Origin: CAYHCE01 sp964355015
GTDB taxonomy: Bacteria; Cyanobacteriota; Cyanobacteriia; PCC-6307; Cyanobiaceae
Assembly (NCBI GenBank): GCA_964355015.1
Contig: CAYHCE010000008.1
Location: 29,462 to 93,461 of the forward strand
DNA: 64,000 nt
Reading direction: 5' to 3'
In this document: positions 43,795 to 52,033 of the stretch, one piece after another
Numbering within the stretch: the stretch's first letter is position 1
Layout: every line of letters begins with the position of its first letter
The notes under the pieces: model-generated
Told to the model about the DNA's origin: nothing
What the model saw: the letters and a program-made list of their open reading frames with translations, nothing else
The model's database searches: none
Program-made: the position numbers and the translations under genes

Positions 43795-45400
43795 TTCCCG
43801 TTTCCCCCACCTCCCTGTCGCAGCACTGACCTTGCCCCGCCCCCGCCGCTACGGCTCCGCCGAGAGGACCCTGGCCCCCACGGCACCACTGCGCCGTGCC
43901 GGCCAGGCCCCGGTCGTCTCGCTCCAGGCCAGAGGAGGACGGCGGCCGCTGGCGCCGAACCTGACCCTGCACCCCCTCACCGACGCGACGGCCAACGCCC
44001 GCCTGCAGGCCTACGACGCCGACGTGAAGGGCGCCTTCGACCGGATCGTGCCGGTACTGAAGCGGCTCTCGGCTCTGCAGCACGAGGATTATTTCATTGA
44101 TCAGGCCCAGCGTCATGCCCGCACCGAGCTCGGCTACGAGCTTCCCCTGCCGATCCTGGAGAAGGCCTGGGTCAGCCAGCTGGATATGCGCACCCTCTTC
44201 GCCTGGTGCGTGTTCGAGACCTACGAGCAGGTGAGCGCCGCTTTCTTCCGGGATGACCCACTTCAGGGGCAGGAGGGCACTCCTGCGGCGGAGGCGTTCA
44301 ACGCCTTTCTGCTCTCCTGCGGCTTCCATCTGCTCGATGTGAGCCCCTGTGCCGACGGCCGGCTGGCCCACGCGATCTGCTATGCCCTGCGTCTTCCCTT
44401 CAGTTCGGTGCGCCGCCGTCCCCATGCGGGCGCGATGTTCGATGTGGAGAACACGGTGGATCGCTGGGTGAAGACAGAGCACCTGCGCTACCGGGAGGGG
44501 CGTCCCAATCCGGCCTACGACCCCACCCGCTACCTGAAGGTGGTGATCTACCACTTCAGTTCGCTCGATCCGCACCACGAAGGCTGTGCCGCCCATGGCT
44601 CCGATGACGCCGCCGCCGCCGCCGGTGGACTGGAGCGGCTGCGGGATTTCCAGCAGGCCGTCCAGAACAGCTTCTGCTGCGGTGCTTCCGTTGACCTGCT
44701 GCTGATCGGCCTCGACACCGACACCGACGCCATTCGCGTTCATGTGCCGGACCGCGACGGCAACACCGACCTGGAACGGTGGCTGGATGCTCGCGACGTT
44801 CATGCCGCCACAGCTGGCCTCAGCGCGGAGGCCGCCCGGGACCGGCTGCTGCTGCTGGTTGAGGAGGCGGCCGGCGTCAGCTCCGACGACGGACCCACCG
44901 CTGCGATCGCGGCTGATCGGGGCATGGTGCGCCTGATTGCCCGGCTGATCGAGCACAACCTCTCCCAGATCGACTATGTCCGCACCTACCAGGGCGGCTT
45001 CTATGCCGATGCCGGCCATGCCGAGCGATTCATCGGCGTGGGCATCGGATTCAAGGAGATCCATCTGCGCAATCTCACCTACTTCGCTCACATGGATACG
45101 GTGGAAGAGGGAGCGGCCGACCTGGATGTAGGGGTGAGGATCTTCAACGGGCTCAACGTCTCCCGTGGCCTGCCGGTGCCGGTGGTGGTGCGCTTCGATT
45201 ACCACGGCAGCGTGCCGGGCGCCCGTGAACGGGCACTCCAGCACTGCCACCGCACCGACGCCGCCATCCGCAACCGCTATGCGGATCTCTGCCGAGAGGG
45301 ACTGCTCCACACCCTGCTGACTCTGCGGGACCGGGATCAGCACACGCCGGCCGAAGCGGTAGGGTCCTCGATCAACCTGCAGGCTGGAGGGGGGCACTGA
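43781..45400 (+). CDS. csoSCA: Carboxysomal carbonic anhydrase CsoSCA (epsilon/beta type)
   Basis: A 539-residue enzyme that turns bicarbonate to CO2 within the carboxysome. Zinc ligands appear as C in DVSPCADGRLAHAI, H in SSLDPHHEG, and C in GCAAHGSD. The N-terminal 40 residues are disordered and in other species bind RuBisCO. The C-terminal defunct duplicate domain is present. The GTG start at 43781 overlaps the end of csoS2 by 14 bases; a start slightly downstream is possible. Confidence 0.95.
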   Translation: MPAVDSRFPHLPVAALTLPRPRRYGSAERTLAPTAPLRRAGQAPVVSLQARGGRRPLAPNLTLHPLTDATANARLQAYDADVKGAFDRIVPVLKRLSALQHEDYFIDQAQRHARTELGYELPLPILEKAWVSQLDMRTLFAWCVFETYEQVSAAFFRDDPLQGQEGTPAAEAFNAFLLSCGFHLLDVSPCADGRLAHAICYALRLPFSSVRRRPHAGAMFDVENTVDRWVKTEHLRYREGRPNPAYDPTRYLKVVIYHFSSLDPHHEGCAAHGSDDAAAAAGGLERLRDFQQAVQNSFCCGASVDLLLIGLDTDTDAIRVHVPDRDGNTDLERWLDARDVHAATAGLSAEAARDRLLLLVEEAAGVSSDDGPTAAIAADRGMVRLIARLIEHNLSQIDYVRTYQGGFYADAGHAERFIGVGIGFKEIHLRNLTYFAHMDTVEEGAADLDVGVRIFNGLNVSRGLPVPVVVRFDYHGSVPGARERALQHCHRTDAAIRNRYADLCREGLLHTLLTLRDRDQHTPAEAVGSSINLQAGGGH

Positions 45401-45401
45401 G

Positions 45402-45674
45402 ATGCTGATCTGCAAGGTTCTCAAGCCACTTGTGTCCACCAACCGGATTCCCGAGTTCGAGCACAGGCACCTGCAGGTCGTGCTCGATGGCAGCTCCCAG
45501 AAGGTGGCCGTCGATGCCGTGGGCTGCATCCCCGGCGACTGGGTGATCTGCGTCGGCAGCTCGGCCGCCCGCGAAGCGGCCGGCAGCAAGTCGTACCCCA
45601 GCGACCTCACGATTGTGGGGATCATCGATCACTGGGATCCCGATGCCGGCAAAGCTCCGGAAGGAATGGCCTGA
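45402..45674 (+). CDS. csoS4A: Carboxysome shell vertex pentamer CsoS4A
   Basis: A 90-residue BMC-P protein that forms pentamers closing the icosahedral vertices. MLICKVLKPLVSTNRIPEFE, VDAVGCIPGDWVICVGSSA and the terminal T-I-V-G-I-I-D are the family marks. ATG follows the csoSCA stop by one base, and its stop overlaps the ATG of csoS4B (TGATG), so the two are translationally coupled. Confidence 0.96.
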   Translation: MLICKVLKPLVSTNRIPEFEHRHLQVVLDGSSQKVAVDAVGCIPGDWVICVGSSAAREAAGSKSYPSDLTIVGIIDHWDPDAGKAPEGMA

Positions 45675-45925
45675 TGGAGATCATGCAGGTCACCGGCTCC
45701 CTGATCTGCACCCAACGGGTGGAGGGCCTGCGCCACTGCAATCTGCGCGTGCTGCGCTCCACCCGGGGCAAGCTCAGCGTGGCGGTGGATCCGGTTGGAG
45801 CCTCGCCCGGCAACTGGGTGTTCACCGCCAGTGGTTCGGCCGCCCGTTTCGCCAGCGGTGATCCCGACATCCAGACTGATCTGACCATCGGCGGCATCAT
45901 CGACCTCTGGGACCCCGACGGGTGA
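45674..45925 (+). CDS. csoS4B: Carboxysome shell vertex pentamer CsoS4B
   Basis: An 83-residue paralogue of CsoS4A: MEIMQVTGSLICTQRVEGL, VAVDPVGASPGNWVF and GGIIDLWD. Both are found together in all alpha-carboxysome loci. Start overlaps the csoS4A stop by one base. The two can form different vertex pentamers. Confidence 0.96.
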   Translation: MEIMQVTGSLICTQRVEGLRHCNLRVLRSTRGKLSVAVDPVGASPGNWVFTASGSAARFASGDPDIQTDLTIGGIIDLWDPDG

Positions 45926-45971
45926 TCCCAGAGCCTCCCATTCCCCTAGACCCGTCCGACCCGAACGATCC

Positions 45972-46649
45972 ATGGCCACACCCTCACCCCGCCAACCGTC
46001 TTCGCGGCGCAGCAGCGCCAGCAAGGGTGTGAGCCGAGCCGGCAGCGCCAGGGCCCTGCCCGCGCCGGCCCCGCCGGCAGCCGCTCCTCCCCCTGTGGAG
46101 AAGCCGGCGGATCCCCCAGCCGCTCTGCCCGCGGCGGCTGTCCCCCTCCCAGCCATCGGCCCCGCTGCCGTTGCTGTTTCGGCCTCGTCGAGCCAGCCCC
46201 CCAACCCCCAGCCGGCCACCCCCGCCCGCTCCCCCTCCAGCCCGACGACTCCCAGAACCGCCCGCTCCGGCGTCGCCACAGGCGGCCGCGGACGCTCCGG
46301 CGGTTCCACCCCATCCACTCCTTCAACTCCTCCTACCGCCATGGCCTCCACCCCGCACGGCATCGCTCTCGGCATGATCGAAACCCGCGGCCTCGTCCCC
46401 GCGATCGAAGCGGCGGACGCCATGACCAAGGCCGCTGAAGTCACCCTTGTCTCCCGCGAATTCGTCGGCGGGGGCTACGTGACCGTGATGGTTCGCGGTG
46501 AGACCGGCGCCGTCAATGCGGCCGTGCGCGCCGGCGCCGACGCCTGCGAGCGGGTCGGTGATGGCCTGGTGGCGGCCCATATCATCGCCCGCCCCCACAG
46601 CGAAGTGGAGCCCGTTCTCGACTACAGCGGTGCCGACAGGAGGAGTTGA
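45972..46649 (+). CDS. csoS1E: Carboxysome shell protein CsoS1E (BMC domain with long disordered N-terminus)
   Basis: A 225-residue protein. Residues 1-123 are low-complexity, rich in Pro, Ala and Ser, without predicted fold. Residues about 129-213 form a BMC domain that differs from CsoS1 at only five of 85 core positions, while codons differ more. An internal ATG (M124, at 46341) could give a short CsoS1-like form. CsoS1E is known from some Synechococcus lineages; the extension probably faces one side of the shell and may add flexible contacts. ATG 46 bases after csoS4B. Confidence 0.9.
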   Translation: MATPSPRQPSSRRSSASKGVSRAGSARALPAPAPPAAAPPPVEKPADPPAALPAAAVPLPAIGPAAVAVSASSSQPPNPQPATPARSPSSPTTPRTARSGVATGGRGRSGGSTPSTPSTPPTAMASTPHGIALGMIETRGLVPAIEAADAMTKAAEVTLVSREFVGGGYVTVMVRGETGAVNAAVRAGADACERVGDGLVAAHIIARPHSEVEPVLDYSGADRRS

Positions 46650-47125
46650 TGGGCATGGCGAGCGTTCATCCGCGGGTGCTGGGGTACCTGGGAAGGGCCC
46701 TCAGCCTGGAACTCTCCGCGGTCCAGCAGTACATGACCCAGGCCTCGCTCCTGGCCCTCTGGGGCGACGATGCGGCCGCCGGCCGCTTCCGCCACGAAAC
46801 CGTGGAGGAGATGCAGCATGCCGAGCGCATCGTCCAACAGATGCTGCTGCTCGGCGTCGCTCCGGCCGCCTCCCAGCTGCAGCCCTTCAGCGCCGCACCC
46901 GACCTGGTCGGCCTGCTGCGCCGGAACTCCGCTCTGGAGGAGAGCCTGATCCAGCACTACGCAGAGGCCACCCGGTTCTGCGTTCTGATCGGTGACGAGG
47001 CCAACGCCACCTTCTTCCGCCATCTGTGGGAGGAGGAACAGCAGCATGGCCAGGAGCTGGAGTCATGGCTGCAGGAGCTGGTGGGGGTGGATCACTCCCG
47101 CTCGATCCAGCGGGCCACGTTCTGA
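46649..47125 (+). CDS. Bacterioferritin-like diiron protein in the carboxysome locus
   Basis: A 158-residue four-helix protein. Ferroxidase-type ligands line up: E21, E54 and H57 (VEEMQHAER), E97 or E98, E130 and H133 (EEEQQHGQEL). Bfr-like genes occur at this place in several alpha-carboxysome loci; iron supply or redox poise are proposed, not proven. ATG overlaps the last base of the csoS1E stop (TGATG) and is preceded by AGGAGG, so it is a coupled part of the operon. Confidence 0.85.
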   Translation: MGMASVHPRVLGYLGRALSLELSAVQQYMTQASLLALWGDDAAAGRFRHETVEEMQHAERIVQQMLLLGVAPAASQLQPFSAAPDLVGLLRRNSALEESLIQHYAEATRFCVLIGDEANATFFRHLWEEEQQHGQELESWLQELVGVDHSRSIQRATF

Positions 47126-47218
47126 GCCCTCGCCGGTCTGGGCCTTCCCCCGTTCTCCGCGGTTGATCCTCAGCGCTTCCTCGTCTGAGCGGCAGCCGAT
47201 CCGTCGTCGAAACCCACC

Positions 47219-49063
47219 GTGCCCACGGCTCTTCCTCTGCCTGTCCAGCTGGCCTGGCTGATTCCGCTCTACGGATTCGGTGGGGTGGTGCTGGCCTTGC
47301 CCTGGGCCTGTGGCTGGTTCCGCCGCATCGGCCCCCGGCCCTCCGCCTATCTGAACATCCTGGTCACCCTGCTGGCCTTCCTGCACGGCTCCCTGGTGAT
47401 GGGCGACGTGCTGCGGCACGGAAGCTACAGCCTCAGCATCGACTGGTTCCAGAGCGCGGATCTGCAGCTGCAGCTCGGCTTCGACCTCTCGATCACCAAC
47501 CTGGCCTGCCTCGCGCTGGTCACGGGCCTCAGCCTGCTGGCTCAGGTGTTCGCCCTCGGCTATCTGGACAAGGAATGGTCCTTGGCACGGTTCTACGGGC
47601 TGGTGGGCTTTTTCGAAGGGGCGATGGCGGGGCTGGTGCTGAGCAGCTCACTCTTCCTCAGCTACTTCCTGCTGGAGATGCTGACGCTCTCGACCTATCT
47701 GCTGGTGGGGTTCTGGTACGCCCAGCCGCTGGTGGTCACCGCCGCCCGCGACGCCTTTCTGACCAAACGGGTGGGCGACGTACTGCTGCTGATGGGGGTG
47801 GTCGCCCTGTCGGCCTGGGCCGGAGTGATGTCGTTCGACGATCTCTACCGCTGGGTCCCCGAAGCCCATCTCTCCCCCCTGGCCGGCAACCTGCTGGGCC
47901 TTGGGCTGATTGCCGGACCCCTGGGCAAGTGCGCCCAGTTCCCGATGCACCTCTGGCTGGACGAGGCGATGGAGGGACCCAATCCCGCCTCGATCCTGCG
48001 CAACTCGGTGGTGGTCACCTGCGGGGCGCTGGTGCTGCTGCGGCTGATGCCGATCCTGCAGCTGTCGCCGCTGAGCCTCGCCGTGCTGGTGGCGCTCGGC
48101 TCGCTGACGGCGCTCGGGGCCTCGCTGGTGGCGATCGCCCAGGTGGACATCAAGCGCACGCTCTCCTACACCACCAGCGCCTACATGGGTCTGGTGTTCG
48201 TGGCCATCGCCCTGCAGCAGCCCGCCATCGCCCTGCTGCTGCTGTTTGCCCACGCCGTGGCCAAGGCCCTGCTGTTCATGAGTGTGGGCAGTGTGATCGC
48301 CACCACGAACTGCCAGGACCTGACCGAACTGGGCGGTCTGGCCAGCCGCATGCCCGCCACCACCACCGCCTTCCTGGTGGGGGCAGCCGGCTGCACCGGG
48401 CTCGTGCCCCTGGGCTGCTTCTGGGCCTTCGCTCTGGATGTCCAGGCCCTGGCCCGTACGGCGCCCGCCCTGGCCCTGATCGTGCTGCTCACCAATGCCC
48501 TCACCCTGGTCAACCTGACCCGGGTGTTCCGGCTGGTGTTCCTCGGGGAGCCGCAACCGAAGACCCGCCGCACGCCGGAGGTGAACTGGCAGATGGCCCT
48601 GCCGATGGTCAGCCTCACCGTTCTGGTGATGCTCACGCCCCTGATCATGGTGCGGATCGATCCGGTTCCAGGTCTTGCGTCCTTCTCGCCGCAGGTGCTG
48701 GCGGCCCTGCTGGTCAGCGGCGGCGGCGGCCTGCTGATCGGTAGCCTGATTCCGCTCAACAAGGCCTGGTCCCGTTCGATCCAGGCGCCGCTTCGCCTGC
48801 TGCAGGATCTGCTTGCCTTCGACTTCTACACGGACAGCATCTACCGCAGCACGATCGTGGCTCTCGTGGCGGGCCTGTCCAGGTTCGCCGCCTGGTTCGA
48901 TCGCGAGGTGGTGGACGGGGTGGTGAACCGACTCGGCCGCCTCTCCCTGGCGAGCGCCGAGGGCCTGCGGCTGGGGGTGAGCGGCCAGATGCAGACCTAC
49001 GTGCTCACCGGAGTGGTGGCGATCGTGCTGCTGCTCACCTCCCTCTCCTGGGTGGTGCGATGA
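47219..49063 (+). CDS. ndhF4: NDH-1 subunit NdhF4 (CO2-uptake module)
   Basis: A 614-residue NuoL-type antiporter-like subunit with about 16 helices. PNPASILRNSVVVTCGALVL and QVDIKRTLSYTTSAYMGLVF lie in the proton channel core with lysines in the middle of helices. In cyanobacteria a specialised NdhF/NdhD pair with a Cup protein hydrates CO2 to bicarbonate using energy from plastoquinone reduction. Alpha-cyanobacteria carry the constitutive F4/D4/CupB set; assignment to type 4 rests on that context. GTG start, 93 bases after bfr-like. Confidence 0.88.
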   Translation: MPTALPLPVQLAWLIPLYGFGGVVLALPWACGWFRRIGPRPSAYLNILVTLLAFLHGSLVMGDVLRHGSYSLSIDWFQSADLQLQLGFDLSITNLACLALVTGLSLLAQVFALGYLDKEWSLARFYGLVGFFEGAMAGLVLSSSLFLSYFLLEMLTLSTYLLVGFWYAQPLVVTAARDAFLTKRVGDVLLLMGVVALSAWAGVMSFDDLYRWVPEAHLSPLAGNLLGLGLIAGPLGKCAQFPMHLWLDEAMEGPNPASILRNSVVVTCGALVLLRLMPILQLSPLSLAVLVALGSLTALGASLVAIAQVDIKRTLSYTTSAYMGLVFVAIALQQPAIALLLLFAHAVAKALLFMSVGSVIATTNCQDLTELGGLASRMPATTTAFLVGAAGCTGLVPLGCFWAFALDVQALARTAPALALIVLLTNALTLVNLTRVFRLVFLGEPQPKTRRTPEVNWQMALPMVSLTVLVMLTPLIMVRIDPVPGLASFSPQVLAALLVSGGGGLLIGSLIPLNKAWSRSIQAPLRLLQDLLAFDFYTDSIYRSTIVALVAGLSRFAAWFDREVVDGVVNRLGRLSLASAEGLRLGVSGQMQTYVLTGVVAIVLLLTSLSWVVR

Positions 49064-49091
49064 GCGGTTCCCCTGCCGAGGAGGGACTCCG

Positions 49092-50621
49092 ATGCTGAGT
49101 GCCCTGCTGCTGATCCCCTTGCTGGGGGCCCTGGCTCTGCTCCTCTGGCCCGGGGATCCAGGCCCGGAGCGGTTGCGTCGCACCAGCCTTGCCCTGCTGG
49201 TGCTGCAGGTGGGCTGGTCCCTGCGGCTTTTGCTGCACTTCGACCCCACTCTGGCCGGGCCCCAGCTGCTGGAAGTGGCGCCGTGGGTGGGCACCCTCGG
49301 CCTCGAGTACCGGCTGGGCCTCGACGGTCTGTCGCTGCCGCTGGTGCTGATCAACGGGGTCCTGACCCTGGTGGCTGCCGTGGCCACGGCCCCCGGACTC
49401 AGTCGCCCGCGCCTGTACTACGCGCTGCTGCTGCTGATCACAGGCGCGGTCAACGGCGCCTTCCTGGCCCAGAACACCCTGCTGTTCTTTCTCTTCTACG
49501 AGCTGGAACTGATCCCGCTCTGGTTGCTGATCGCCGTCTGGGGTGGCAGCAACCGCGCTTATGCCGCCACCAAATTCCTGCTCTTCACGGCGGTCTCCGG
49601 GGTGCTGATCCTGGCGGCCTTCTTCGGCCTGGCCCTGGCCACCGGCAGCGCAGATTTCAGCTTCAATCCCCTGCTGGCCCAGGATGTGGGCCTCGGCATC
49701 CAGCTCGTGCTGATGGGAGCCCTGCTGGTGGGCTTCGGTATCAAGATCCCCCTGTTCCCCTTCCACACCTGGTTGCCGGACGCCCACACGGAGGCCTCCA
49801 CGCCGGTCTCCGTGCTGCTGGCGGGTGTGCTGCTCAAGCTGGGCACCTACGGCCTGCTGCGGTTCTGCCTCGGGCTGTTCCCTGCCGCCTGGGCGGTGAC
49901 GGCCCCCTGGCTGGCGGGCTGGGCCGCGCTTTCGGTGCTGTTCGGTTCCCTGGCCGCGATCCAGCAGCAGGACATGAAGCGGATGGTGGCCTACAGCTCC
50001 GTGGGTCACATGGGCTACGTGCTGCTGGCGGCGGCGGCGGCCACGCCCGTCAGTCTGCAGGGGGCCCTGTTCCAGATGATCAGCCACGGCCTGATCTCGG
50101 CCCTGCTCTTCCTGCTGGTGGGCGTGGTCTATGCCAGCACCGGCACCAGGAATCTGGACGTGCTGAGGGGATTGCTCAACCCCCAGCGCGGCCTGCCGCT
50201 CACGGGCTCGCTGATGATCGTGGGGGTGATGGCCAGCGCCGGCATCCCTGGCATGGCTGGATTCATCTCCGAGTTCCTGGTGTTCCGAGGCAGCCTGGTG
50301 CCTTTCCCCGTCCAGACCCTGCTCTGCATGGTGGGTTCTGGGCTGACTGCGGTGTACTTCCTGCTGCTGGTGAACCGTGCCTTCTTCGGCAGGCTGGCGG
50401 TTCCCGAGGCCGGTGGCCTGAGCTCGGCACTGGTGCTGCCGGTGGTGCCTCTGGCCCGCCAGATCCCGGCTCTGGCTCTTACCCTCGTGATCCTGGCCAT
50501 CGGCCTCCTGCCGCAGGGCCTGGCTCGCCTGACGGCTACCAGCAGCACCGGCCTCAGCCAGCTGCCGCCGCTGCTCGCCGCGAGCCGAGCCCGAACGGAT
50601 GCGTCCGGAGCTGTGGGATGA
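49092..50621 (+). CDS. ndhD4: NDH-1 subunit NdhD4 (CO2-uptake module)
   Basis: A 509-residue NuoM-type membrane subunit with about 14 helices. LFFLFYELELIPLWLLIAVW (the essential E), GIKIPLFPFHTWLPDAHTEA and DMKRMVAYSSVGHMGYVLL are conserved. It follows ndhF4 by 28 bases and overlaps cupB by 4 bases (ATGA). With NdhF4 and CupB it forms the end of the NDH-1MS-type complex. Confidence 0.9.
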   Translation: MLSALLLIPLLGALALLLWPGDPGPERLRRTSLALLVLQVGWSLRLLLHFDPTLAGPQLLEVAPWVGTLGLEYRLGLDGLSLPLVLINGVLTLVAAVATAPGLSRPRLYYALLLLITGAVNGAFLAQNTLLFFLFYELELIPLWLLIAVWGGSNRAYAATKFLLFTAVSGVLILAAFFGLALATGSADFSFNPLLAQDVGLGIQLVLMGALLVGFGIKIPLFPFHTWLPDAHTEASTPVSVLLAGVLLKLGTYGLLRFCLGLFPAAWAVTAPWLAGWAALSVLFGSLAAIQQQDMKRMVAYSSVGHMGYVLLAAAAATPVSLQGALFQMISHGLISALLFLLVGVVYASTGTRNLDVLRGLLNPQRGLPLTGSLMIVGVMASAGIPGMAGFISEFLVFRGSLVPFPVQTLLCMVGSGLTAVYFLLLVNRAFFGRLAVPEAGGLSSALVLPVVPLARQIPALALTLVILAIGLLPQGLARLTATSSTGLSQLPPLLAASRARTDASGAVG

Positions 50622-51775
50622 ACATTGAGGCCGCCGGTTCCGCCATCCCCACCACCGATCAGGGCCAGGAGCTGCTGGAGCGGTTGCTGGCCGGCAGCAC
50701 CCTGCTGGATGAATCGGCGGAGCATCTGCTGGAGGTGGTGGCCGTGCTCGAGAGCTACGGCGAAGTGCTCGACGCCTACAGCATCAACCTGATCCACCAG
50801 GCGCAGCATGAGTTTCTCAACCCCTTTCCGATTTTCCGCTTCTTCGATGGCCAACTCAGCGCCGGGCGTCTCTGGCGCCACCTGATCCACGACCGGATCA
50901 ACTACGAGTATGCGGAGTACTGTCAGCGCTCGATGCTCTGGCACGGCACCGGCGGTCTGGATGCCTATCTCGACAGCGAGGCGTTTCAGGACACCTGCGC
51001 CCGGGTGATCGCACACCGGCGTCGCCGCGATCCGCTCCTGGCCATTCTGGATCGGGGCTTCCCCGGATTTCTGCCCGAGCAGATCCGCTCCTCCGCCACC
51101 ACCAGCGCCCTCGGTCAGTTCTGGCGCGTGATGAGCGATCTGTTCCTGGAACTGGCCAGGGCCCATCGGGCCGGCGCCGTGGCCTCGATCGCCGACGTGG
51201 TCGCCTTCATCCAGCGAGCTCTGGTGGCGGCGGCACCCCAGCCGATCACCTATGCGGTCGAACAGGACGGCCGGCGGTTCGAGATCCTGCCGCCCGAGTC
51301 CGGTCTCACCTTCCTGGCCGATGTGGCCGTTCCCTATGTGGAGGCGGTTTTTCTGCGGGGCACGCCCTTCCTCGGCACCGTGTCCTTCAACGCCCAGGCC
51401 CGACAGATCCCGCTCGATCAGAGCCGCTTCACCTACGGCGCTCTCTATGCCGATCCCCTCCCCACCATGGGGGCCGGCATTCCTCCCAGCCTGCTGATGC
51501 AGGACATGCGCCGCCACCTGCCGGCGGAGCTGGAACGCCGCTATGCGGGCGAGGGACGGGGGCTCGGGGATCTGCACGTGAAGATCTGCGTGAGTTTCCA
51601 GAAGGCGATGTTCTGCGTCACCAACGCCGCCATCGCCGGCACCTTCCCCTACCCCCTCGATACAGCCGCGCCGCCCCAGCTGGAAGCGAACCGGCGCCAT
51701 GCGCGGGCCTGGGTCGAACGGCTGCGCATCGCCCGGGTCGACTGCCTGCCGGCCCGGGACAGGGTTCTGGGCTAG
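50618..51775 (+). CDS. cupB: CO2 hydration protein CupB/ChpX
   Basis: A 385-residue hydrophilic protein of the CO2 hydration family: YSINLIHQAQHEFLNPFPIF, HLIHDRINYEYAEYC and LHVKICVSFQKAMFCVTNAA are conserved. CupA/CupB sit on NdhF/NdhD and are thought to act as a vectorial carbonic anhydrase through zinc, giving bicarbonate in the cytoplasm. ATG overlaps the ndhD4 stop. It links CO2 capture to the carboxysome genes in one run. Confidence 0.92.
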   Translation: MNIEAAGSAIPTTDQGQELLERLLAGSTLLDESAEHLLEVVAVLESYGEVLDAYSINLIHQAQHEFLNPFPIFRFFDGQLSAGRLWRHLIHDRINYEYAEYCQRSMLWHGTGGLDAYLDSEAFQDTCARVIAHRRRRDPLLAILDRGFPGFLPEQIRSSATTSALGQFWRVMSDLFLELARAHRAGAVASIADVVAFIQRALVAAAPQPITYAVEQDGRRFEILPPESGLTFLADVAVPYVEAVFLRGTPFLGTVSFNAQARQIPLDQSRFTYGALYADPLPTMGAGIPPSLLMQDMRRHLPAELERRYAGEGRGLGDLHVKICVSFQKAMFCVTNAAIAGTFPYPLDTAAPPQLEANRRHARAWVERLRIARVDCLPARDRVLG

Positions 51776-51784
51776 GTTTCGGCC

Positions 51785-52033
51785 ATGGAACAGCCCTGGA
51801 CCCACCGTCAGCGGCCCGAACGGTTGGAGCGTCGCCTCGAGTTCGCCGACTACGAGACCACACGCCAGTTCCTCGAGCGGCTGAATCGGCTCTCCGAGCA
51901 GGAGCAGCGCTACCCGGACATCAGTTTCGGCCGTACCTACGTGAATCTCACCCTGCGCGCCGAGCAGGAGGAGACCCCGATCGGCGCGGCGGAACATGGC
52001 TTCGCCGCGGCGGTCGACGCTCTGGTGCTCTGA
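51785..52033 (+). CDS. acRAF: pterin-4a-carbinolamine dehydratase-like RuBisCO assembly factor
   Basis: An 82-residue protein of the PCD fold. In true PCDs the E-x-x-x-H-H-P and second H motifs are catalytic; here the matching region reads QRYPDISFGRTYVNLTLRAE, with the histidines lost. That, with its place in the cso locus, marks it as acRAF, which aids assembly of RuBisCO from large and small subunits. It starts 9 bases after cupB and its stop overlaps the cbbX ATG (TGATG). Confidence 0.88.
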   Translation: MEQPWTHRQRPERLERRLEFADYETTRQFLERLNRLSEQEQRYPDISFGRTYVNLTLRAEQEETPIGAAEHGFAAAVDALVL

